Assembly (NCBI GenBank): GCA_016718205.1
Contig: JADKEB010000010.1
Span: 233,960 to 297,959 of the forward strand
Direction of reading: 5' to 3'
Source: Saprospiraceae bacterium
GTDB lineage: Bacteria; Bacteroidota; Bacteroidia; Chitinophagales; Saprospiraceae
DNA length: 64,000 bases
Shown here in pieces: positions 56,299-64,000 of this stretch; position 1 is the first letter of the stretch, and each line of letters begins with the position of its first letter. A program made the position numbers and the translations under genes. A model generated the notes under the pieces. It had not been told where the DNA came from. It saw nothing but the letters and a program-made list of their open reading frames with translations, and made no database searches.

Positions 56299-57908
56299 TC
56301 AATAAAAAGCAAATTTTTCAGCATCAAACATCCCCAAATCGCTGATTTTTATTTTTGGTATTACCAAAAGTGCCATAAACGAAAGCGTCATATAAGGGGC
56401 AGTTAACCGGCAACCTTGACTTCTCACAAATTCTGAAATTTTGCTGTATTGATGACCTATCTCTTCCACAGATTGAGCACTCATCAAGCCCGCTAATGGC
56501 AATGATATGTGCTGAAAATCATCGTATGTTACTGCAGAAAGTCCACCTTGAGAAGCTATTAACAGGTTTATTGCTTTTACAATCAGGCTGTCATCATCTC
56601 CTACAGCAATGATATTGTGCGAATCATGTGCCACCGTGGATGCTATAGCACAACCTTTCAGATTAAAATTTTTAATAAATCCTACAGCAGGTGGTGAATT
56701 TTTATATCTGTTGACAACACAAATTTTAAGTATATCCCGGTCGGTGTCTGAAACCAAAAATCCATCTTCTGATTTTGGGCTTGCCAAGAACTTTTCGGTA
56801 ATCAATGATCCATCGATGGCTTTGATTACAGGAATATCACCAATTACATATGGTACTTTCAAGGCATTTTCCACTACAGGAAGACAATTGAAGTTATTAA
56901 TAATGTCTGTTTTCTTGAATGGTATGTCCACTTTTCCATCATGGTAAACTAATTTGCCATTACTATAGGTGTGGGTCACTTCCCATTCTTCGATATTATT
57001 GATGATAATGAAGTCCGCCAATGCTCCTTCCTGCAAACAGCCTACAGGTAAGTTGTAATGCTTTACCGGATTGATGCATGCAATACTCAAGACATCAAAT
57101 ATATCATACCCAAGCATCAATGCTCTTTTACGAGTAGATTGATATGACCGGTTATTAGGTCATCAGGATGCTTATCGTCACTGCAAAACATGACCTTATG
57201 TGGAAATAATCGAATCAAAGGATGTAAGACATCAAAGTTTTTGGCTGCTGAGCCTTCCCTAATTATGATGCTCATGCCGCATGAAATCTTATCCAAAGCT
57301 TCATCAAGCATATAACATTCGTGATCAGTGGATATACCAGGTTTTGAATACTGTTTTGCATCTTGTCCCTTTAATCCGGGAGCATGCCCATCTATAGGTT
57401 TTTTATACTTGTGAGCAGCTTGAATTTTTTGCATTACTATAGGATCGCTATACAAAACACCTGGCCAGTTCATCATTTCAGAGAGATACCATATATCATC
57501 TCTTTTCATGAGCTGTTCGATTTGCGCTACACCAATTTCATATCCTGCATTTTCGAAGGACGTGGCCGGTACACAGGAAGGTGCTCCGAAAAAAAACTTT
57601 AGCCCGGTGTTGTTTGCATTTTTAATCATGAAGTCTATTCCATCCATACCACAAACGTTTGCGATTTCGTGAGGATCTGAGACTGTAGCAATGGTTCCGT
57701 GTTTGAGTGCAGTTTTGGCAAATTCGTATGGGGTGACCATCGAACTTTCTATGTGAATGTGAGCACTATAAATCCCGGCAAAAATGTAATGATCCTGAAC
57801 TTCATCAAGTGTTTCTGATATTTTTTCGATTTTGTCATTTACTATGGTGATGATTCCCTTAAAAATCTTTCTATTAAGAATATCAATAATATGACCGGAT
57901 ACCTCCAT
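56299..57908 (-). CDS. ade: Adenine deaminase (one frameshift)
   Basis: First frame from the ATG at 57908: VSGHIIDILNRKIFKGIITI, the metal-site segment AGIYSAHIHIESSM, GTIATVSDPHEIANVCG, EMMNWPGVL, DGHAPGL, CSDDKHPDDL, ending at 57117. The other frame continues ALMLGYDIFDVLSIACINPV through ASTVAHDSHNIIAVG to 56299. A missing A in the AAAA run near 57128 would restore VKRALMLG. Together ~537 residues, normal for Ade, which converts adenine to hypoxanthine using Mn/Fe. Confidence 0.92.
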
Positions 57909-57950
57909 TTATTGGATGAAAATGATGTCGAAATAAAACCTGTGGAGAAT

Positions 57951-58526
57951 TTACGATTTAACCTTTGCCAGCTTGATCGCTGATATTGAATTGATGAAGT
58001 AATAGCTTCCAAATATAATGGTTGTAAACATCAAATTGCTCAAAAGAGATGTTCTGAAAAAAGGCAAGCCTGCAAGATATGACTGCATCAATCCACTAAA
58101 ATCTTTAGTATAAAGGCTTGCAGGTGAAAATAAAGCACCGAAATTGCTGATAAGAAAAAATATTATCGAAGCGAGAATCGCTGATAGAGCAACGGTAACA
58201 ATATTGATTTTTTTAAGAATAGTCGAAGTAGTAAAGACTACTAATACAAGAGAAATCAAATTAAATATCATATAATTTGAATACCAAACTGTCCCATCGA
58301 CTTCTGTGAAGAAAGATCGTGCGAATGTATTGTTGATCACAAAGTCTGTTAAATAAATCAAAATACACGGTAGGATAATGGAAAGATATTTTCTTCCCAG
58401 AAAAGCGACTCCAAAAATCGTTATTCCCTCAGTCGGGGTAAAATTAGGTACATGCGGTATCAACTTTGCAAAGGATCCAATGATCATCAGAAGCACTACA
58501 ACTATCATTTTGTTATTCGTTTTCAT
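57951..58526 (-). CDS. DUF6580-like membrane protein
   Basis: 191 residues, five to six transmembrane helices. LIPHVPNFTPTEGITIFGVA near the N-terminus is the signature of DUF6580 proteins, which are suggested to be substrate-binding membrane components but have no proven role. I found no cobalamin riboswitch upstream. It ends 43 bases before the ade start on the same strand, so the two could be one operon. Confidence 0.75.
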   Translation of the reverse strand: MKTNNKMIVVVLLMIIGSFAKLIPHVPNFTPTEGITIFGVAFLGRKYLSIILPCILIYLTDFVINNTFARSFFTEVDGTVWYSNYMIFNLISLVLVVFTTSTILKKINIVTVALSAILASIIFFLISNFGALFSPASLYTKDFSGLMQSYLAGLPFFRTSLLSNLMFTTIIFGSYYFINSISAIKLAKVKS

Positions 58527-58752
58527 ATTTTATTTTATCTTTTAATTTTTTGTGTGACCTGGAAATTGGCAATCTGTTTTTATAATGGTATAACGCCGAA
58601 TGAACTACATTCGGATTTTAGACACTGCAAATGTACAATATATTGCTATTTATCTTAACACAAATATCAAAAATTATAGAAAGCTATTCAATGTTATTTC
58701 CAAGAAAAGAAAATCCTGACGGCCTACTATTTTTTACAGTCATCACGGTATA

Positions 58753-58785
58753 TTTGCGTGAAATTATAATAATTGATTACATTTG
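58753..58785 (+). promoter_or_regulatory. Promoter of the CPBP-type gene
   Basis: TTTG (58753-58756) and TACATTTG (58778-58785) are 21 bases apart, a good match to the Bacteroidota -33/-7 pattern, 15 bases before the ATG at 58800. Confidence 0.6.
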
Positions 58786-58799
58786 ACACAAAAAATCAT

Positions 58800-59523
58800 A
58801 TGTTTCCAGAACTTGGTAATTTAGGTAAGAATGATTGGTGGCGATATCTTTGGGAATTTTCATTGTTTTTATTTCTTATTTATTAGGGCAAATCATGACG
58901 TATGGTATTGTCATTCTAAATTCAGATAGTTATAATGAAGGGATCAATGCTTTGCGAACCTTTGAAGAATCCATGGATTTTGGGGTTTTGGGAATGCCGA
59001 AAAATTTGGTTTTTATATTGCTGATCTCCTGGTTTGCTTTTGTGATTGGCGGATTATACTTTTGTAGTAAAAACGCTGCATGCCAAAGATTTTATAAAAA
59101 TGATTACCCCAAAGAGTAAGGTTGATTATTCGAAAATAATATTTGGATTTTTATTATGGCTTATGATTTCACTTTTTTTGGAAGCAGTCAATTACAATTC
59201 AGATCCTGAAAACTATACTTTCAGATGGGATTTAATTTTTAGCAGGTTTGTTTTTAGCATTTATTACTGTGATGGATGATGGATTGGAGCTTGCATTGGG
59301 AGTACATGCTGCGACCAATATTTTTGGCGCAACATTATTTACGTATGAAGGGAGTGTGTTACAGACCGATAGCCTGTTTATTACCCATCAAATAGATCCA
59401 TCAATGATGACTTTTACTTTTTTAATAGCAGCTTTAACCTTTATTGTCATTTGTAAATACAAGTACAATTGGCCTCAGTGGAATTATATTTTTACCAAAA
59501 CTTATACTTTAAATAAATACTAA
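58800..59523 (+). pseudogene. CPBP-family intramembrane protease, internally deleted and frameshifted
   Basis: Pieces in three frames: MFPELGNLGKNDWW, then YLLGQIMTYGIVI, then ITPKSKVDYSKIIFGFLLW and NYTFRWDLIF, then LAFITVMDDGLELALGVHAA and QTDSLF. The start and end match CPBP (abortive-infection type) membrane proteases of Bacteroidota, but the middle ~100 residues that carry the EExxxR and FxxxH catalytic motifs are missing at about 59240. Loss of the active site is either a real deletion or an assembly collapse. Confidence 0.7.
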
Positions 59524-61386
59524 TGCTTAATATGGACAAAAAATTCAGACGATGTACTGCTTTTGCAACAGGTATATTTATTATTTTGCTTTTTACTTTG
59601 TCAATGGATCAGCTCAACCGGAACGTTGGCAGCAAGGTGCAAAATATGAAATGGACATAGACTTTGATGTAAAAAAACATCAATTTAAAGGCTACCAGAA
59701 AATGATTTTGACCAATAATAGCCCGGATACCCTGGACAAAGTGTTTTATCACTTGTATTTTAACGCTTTTCAGCCCAATAGTATGATGGATGTAAGGTCC
59801 AGAACGATTGTCGATCCGGACAGAAGGGTAGGAGACCGCATTTCAAAACTGAAGGGTGATGAACAGGGTTTTATTAAAGTAAGCTCCCTAAAGATGGATG
59901 GCAAAAAATAGCTCCATAAAACAGTCGGTACTATACTGGAAGTAAAACTAAGTACCCTGTGCTTCCTCATTCTCAAGCTGTGTTTGAGATGAATTTTACA
60001 GGGCAGGTACCTGAGCAGATCAGAAGATCAGGCAGGAATAATGCAGAAGGAATAGAATACTCTATGGCGCAATGGTATCCAAAATGTGTAACTATGATTA
60101 TCAGGATGGCACTCAAATCCTTATGTGGCAAGGGAATTCTACGGTATTTGGGGTGACTTTGATGTGAAAATTTCTATGCCATCAAACTATGTTCTGGCTG
60201 GAACCGGCACACTACAAAAATCCTATGGAAGCAGGTTTTGGATACGCATCTACCGACCCAGTGAGCAGGCCAGCTAATCTCACATGGCACTTTAAGGCTC
60301 AAAATGTACACGATTTTGTTTGGGCAGCGGATCCTGATTACAAGCAGATAGTACACAAAAAACCGGGATGGAACCACAGTAAGATATTTTTATCAGCCTG
60401 ACGAAAAAACGTCCGACAACTGGGAAAGACTGCCTGCAATCATGGATGAAGCATTTGAATATATCAATATACATTATGGCAAATACCCTTTTTCAGAATA
60501 TTCTTTTATTCAAGGTGGCGATGGTGGTATGGAATACCCCATGGCAACTTTGATTACAGGGCAGAGGTCCCTTGTAGTTTAGTCGGTGTGTCTATACATG
60601 AGTTGATGCATAGCTGGTTTCAGATGGTATTCGGATCAAATGAGCCCTGTATCACTGGATGGACGAAGGATTTACTTCTTATGCAAGTAATGCCGTCATG
60701 AATCATTTAAAAAGAAAAATTGATCCCTAAGTGATGCTGTCGATAATCCACATTTACAGGATGTAAAGGTTATGTCAATTTTGCCCTTAGCGGGAAGGAA
60801 GAGCCCCTGATAACACATGCCGATCATTTCATGACCAATACAGCTTATGGTGTTGCCCTTATACCAAAGGATCAGCACTATTAGAACAGCTCAGATATAT
60901 CATTGGTGAAAAAAACTTTGATAAAGGTATGCTGATGTATTTTGGGAAACCTGGAAATTTAAACATCCCAACACAAATGATTTTTTTCAGGATAATGGAA
61001 AGCAAGTGGCCTTGAACTTGACTGGTTTAAAGAATATTTTGTTCACACAACTCATCGCATCAACTACGCTATAGAAGATGTAAAAGGAAAACGGTCATCC
61101 TTAAAAACAAGGGATTAGTGCCATTGCTCTTGATATTACGATAAAAACTAAAGATGGCAAGATGTTTCAGCATTACATTCCTCAGGAATTGATGAGAGGA
61201 GAGAAAAAGATGACAGGGTATTTAAAGATGCTGTTTTGCTATGGATTGGGCATGGACTCATCCGGAATACTCATTTGAAATGAAACAAAACGCTGATGTA
61301 GAGAATATCGAGATAGATATGTACCAGGCAGAATGGCAGATGCCGATCGAAATGACAATGTCTGGCCACAGAAGGCACCTAAATGA
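59523..61386 (+). pseudogene. M1-family aminopeptidase, many frameshifts
   Basis: The ATG overlaps the previous stop (TAATG). Fragments in all three frames follow the M1 order: YEMDIDFDVKKHQFKGYQKM, SNYVLAGTGTLQ, GGDGGMEYPMATLITG (substrate-binding GxMEN-like GGMEYP), VSIHELMHSWFQMVFGSNE (HExxH zinc site), then an end restored as GRMADADRNDNVWPQKAPK at 61386. At least eight single-base shifts are needed. Given the neighbours, poor consensus is likelier than decay. It would be a secreted peptidase trimming N-terminal residues. Confidence 0.8.
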
Positions 61387-61398
61387 TAGAACATTTAC

Positions 61399-61442
61399 AA
61401 AAAAACCGCTGTAAATCAATGAAATACAGCGGTTTTTTTTTG
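61399..61442. terminator. Strong terminator after the M1 gene
   Basis: AAAACCGCTGTA pairs with TACAGCGGTTTT across an 11-base loop, with an A run before and a T run after; works for both converging genes. Confidence 0.85.
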
Positions 61443-61474
61443 TTTTGAATTCAGAGAACCCTATTTGAATCTAT

Positions 61475-63608
61475 TCAAATATCAATGATTTTCATCTTCT
61501 TCTCTCCTGTATGTTCGGCTATGAGTCTTTGCTGGATGTCAGGAGGGACAGGTACATAATCAGCTAACTTTCTTGTAAACTTTGCTTTGCCCTGAGACAA
61601 CGATCTCAATGTAGATGAATACTGATACATTTCTGCAAGAGGAATCCTGGTATTGATTTTCTGATAATGAACCATCAGAGTCCATGCCATAATAATCGAC
61701 CTTCTCACCTGAAGATCGCCCATGATATCTCCCATAGTTGCATCCAGAGCAAGTGATACTTACATCTTCGATTGGCTCAAGGATTTGAGGGCCAGCATTT
61801 TTGAAAGCTGCTCTGAAAGCACCAACGGATGCAAGCATGAAAGCCATATCATTGGAGTCAACCGGGTGCATCTTGCCGTCATATATACATACGCGAATAT
61901 CCTGACAGTTGGAACCTGTCAATGGTCCTTCTACCATTTTTTGCATGATACCTTTCTTGATGGCACTGGAGTATTTGGAGTCTATAGTACCTCCTACGAC
62001 ACACCAGTAAAAAAGCCAGTTTTCCACCCCAGTCGAGAGTCTTCGATTTCTGTATGTCTGACACTGAGTCCATCGGGATTGGGCATGCCTTCATAGTAAG
62101 GCTCTATACGCATATGTACCTCTCCGAATTGACCAGTACCACCACTTTGCTTTTTTATGCCTGTAGACTGCATTAGCACTCTTGGTGATGGTCTCACGAT
62201 AGGATTTTGGTCTGTCAAAATCCATATGGACCCCAAAATTTTTCTCTATCCGGTATCTGATGACATCAAGGTGCAATTGACCCTGTCCATGAATGATGGT
62301 TTGTTTTAAGGTAGCAGATTGTTCGACTACGAGTGTTGGATCTTCTTCCTCAATCTGATGGAGTGCTTTTATAAGTTTTTCCATATCAGATTTTGGAAGG
62401 CGGGACAACTGCGGTCCTGATATAAGGCTCGGAAAATGAATAGGCTCAACTGAAGAGTTTAAACCTTGGCATTTAAAGTATTATTGGTATGAGAATTTTT
62501 AAGTTTCAATGTAGCACCGATATCTCCTGCCTGCAAATAGTCTATAGTATTTCTGATTTTACCCTCAGACTCTTACACCTGACTGATTCTTTCATGTGTT
62601 GCGTTTTTCAAGTTGATCAATTCATCACCGGATCTCACAGTACCGCCATAAACTTTAAAATAACTCACCAGACCCACCTGAGGTTCTGAGATAGTTTTGT
62701 AAATAAATATAGATGACGAGCTTTTTTAGAATCATATTTTGCAGTTTGCCATCGGCCAAAAGATAAGGAGGAACATCTGCAGTGATGGAATACATCATTG
62801 ATAAAACCATAATTCAGGACCGCTTCCTTTGTCTTGCTGTGCAGAACAACAGAATACAGGAAAAATCTGCTGATGAGCTAAAGCGATTCTGAGCTCCTTT
62901 GGTCATTTCTTCTTCGGAAAGGGTTCCTTGGTCAAAAATTTCTCCATAAGGCCTCATCGTTTTCAGCAGCTGCTTCAACCAAAGCATTATGCATTTCCAT
63001 TGCCTTAGCCATTTCACTGTCCGGAATTGGTTTTTTTTTTCTGGTTTACCGCCATTTGGACTAAATATATACATCACCATCCTACAGCGTCAATGATGGT
63101 ATTAAATCCTGGAACTTGATTTAGTGGATATTGAACAGGCATAACTTTAGGTCCAAAACGTTCTTTAGCTTGTTCCAGAGTGGTTTCAAAGTCAGATTTG
63201 TCATGATCCACCTGTTGATGACAAAAATTGTAGGTGTTTTGAAATCATTGACATAATCCCAGAGAATTTCAGTTCCAACTTCCACTCCATGTGCAGCATT
63301 CAAAAGCATCAAAGCCGTAGCATTGCTACTTTCATAGAACACACCACTTCTCCAATAAAATCGTCAAAACCTGGTTAATGTCTAATATGTTAATTTTACA
63401 ATCTCTCCATTTCACATGCATCAATGATGAAAACAATGAATTTCCTCTTTCCTGTTCTATTGGGGTATAATCAGACATAGTATTTCCTCTGAAATATTAC
63501 CCATACGGTTAATGGCTCCTGACTCAAAAGCATGGCTTCGGTCAGGTGGTTTCCATCCGGAATGGCCCAGCAGGACGACATTCCGGATATTTTTGTATCT
63601 ACACTCAT
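61475..63608 (-). pseudogene. fusA: Elongation factor G-type GTPase, many frameshifts
   Basis: From the ATG at 63608: MSVDTK, NVVLLGHSG (P-loop start, damaged after it), PGFDDFIGEVV, MLLNAAHGVEVGTEILWDYV, FGPNGG-like SPNGGKPEKK, then EEEDPTLVVEQSATLKQTII, HGQGQLHLDVIRYRIEKNFG and the C-terminus LADYVPVPPDIQQRLIAEHT. This is the ~700-residue EF-G paralogue common in Bacteroidota, which carries NAAHGVEVGTE. At least nine frame breaks occur, including loss of bases in the P-loop. Since an EF-G should be intact, I read this as poor consensus. Whether it is the main EF-G or the paralogue is uncertain. Confidence 0.82.
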
Positions 63609-64000
63609 TCAATTAATATTTTATGTTAAAAAATCCTACATAATTCAGGCTAAAAGGTACATACTTATATATTCTTGTCAAAATATTATTCAAATAATTT
63701 AAAACAAACTATATATAAAAACTATACATTAAAAATTTGAAACAATATTAAAAAGCAAGTGCTCTTAGTATTGTTCATTTTTTTGACTTCAAAGTATAAT
63801 TGATAAAATTTTAACCTCTTAAAATTGAGTGTGAAAGTATAAAGCCAATGATGATGTTTTGATTCTTTATATCATGTTTCCGCGATGATATAAATCATCA
63901 CAGATTATATTATGATGGATTATCAATCAACCAATTACTTTGTTGAATTGAATTGAGAGCAGAGATGAGAATATATTAAGTCACGACTTATAAGCTGATG
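63609..64000. other. Gene-free AT-rich end of the window
   Basis: 392 bases without an ORF. Upstream of the EF-G-type gene. A small palindrome (GATGATATAAATCATC, about 63883-63898) is the only structure noticed. Confidence 0.4.

Noticed and set aside
58560..58680. Cobalamin riboswitch upstream of the DUF6580-like gene
   Set aside because: No B12-box-like core or convincing fold was seen on the minus strand.

Overview
The window is AT-rich bacterial chromosome from the phylum Bacteroidota. The class is probably Saprospiria, but that is an inference from overall flavour only. Phylum evidence: a type III glutamine synthetase, a short primary sigma factor, a type IX secretion (T9SS) C-terminal sorting domain, many TAnnTTTG promoter boxes, and large YD-repeat/RHS surface proteins.

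Layout. 1-4.6 kb: C-terminally cut gene for a secreted HExxH metalloprotease with many Ig-like repeats. 4.9-20.8 kb: ordinary chromosome, with a lipoprotein, an outer-membrane barrel protein, a serine hydrolase, recX, glnN, an RRM protein, a GH29 fucosidase plus GH92 mannosidase pair, a dienelactone hydrolase, small membrane proteins and the primary sigma factor. 20.8-22.1 kb: gene-free, with a dispersed repeat and a strong hairpin. 22.1-30.2 kb: a T9SS-sorted protease homologue that has lost its zinc site, then a 2153-residue RHS protein ending in a TNT-type (NAD glycohydrolase) toxin domain, then a small probable immunity gene.

30.2-53.9 kb is the accessory heart of the window: an array of promoterless or broken RHS C-terminal fragments ('orphan' toxin tips), most followed by a small probable immunity gene. 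The tips include a possible nuclease, two possible GIY-YIG-like tips, a HicA-like tip and unknown ones. Mixed in are a PIN toxin/antitoxin pair, two RelE-type modules, a lone antitoxin, an IS1380 relic, a truncated IS66, an intact IS1634-type transposase gene, a primase fragment and a carrier-protein fragment. An apparently ordinary alanine symporter gene sits inside it. The array is stitched together by repeated DNA: six copies of one terminator hairpin, TAnnTTTG-type boxes beside it, a 50-bp block beside antitoxin genes (three copies), a 99-bp repeat (two copies), MITE-like elements with TTA target duplications (three copies in the window), and ten copies of an unclassified ~85-nt element with three hairpins that interrupts only the orphan RHS pieces. 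The plausible working model, which is inference, is that the intact RHS gene is the expressed toxin and the orphans are a reservoir or graveyard of alternative tips exchanged through the repeated core.

54-63.6 kb: housekeeping genes (purC, adenine deaminase, a DUF6580-like membrane protein, a CPBP-type membrane protein, an M1 peptidase, an EF-G-type GTPase). Many carry frameshifts or a nonsense codon although some should be essential. Single-base homopolymer indels also occur at 8.4, 20.17, 40.4, 55.8, 56.06 and 57.1 kb, so a good part of the damage, especially 58.8-63.6 kb, is probably consensus error rather than biology. No tRNA, rRNA or CRISPR array was recognised.
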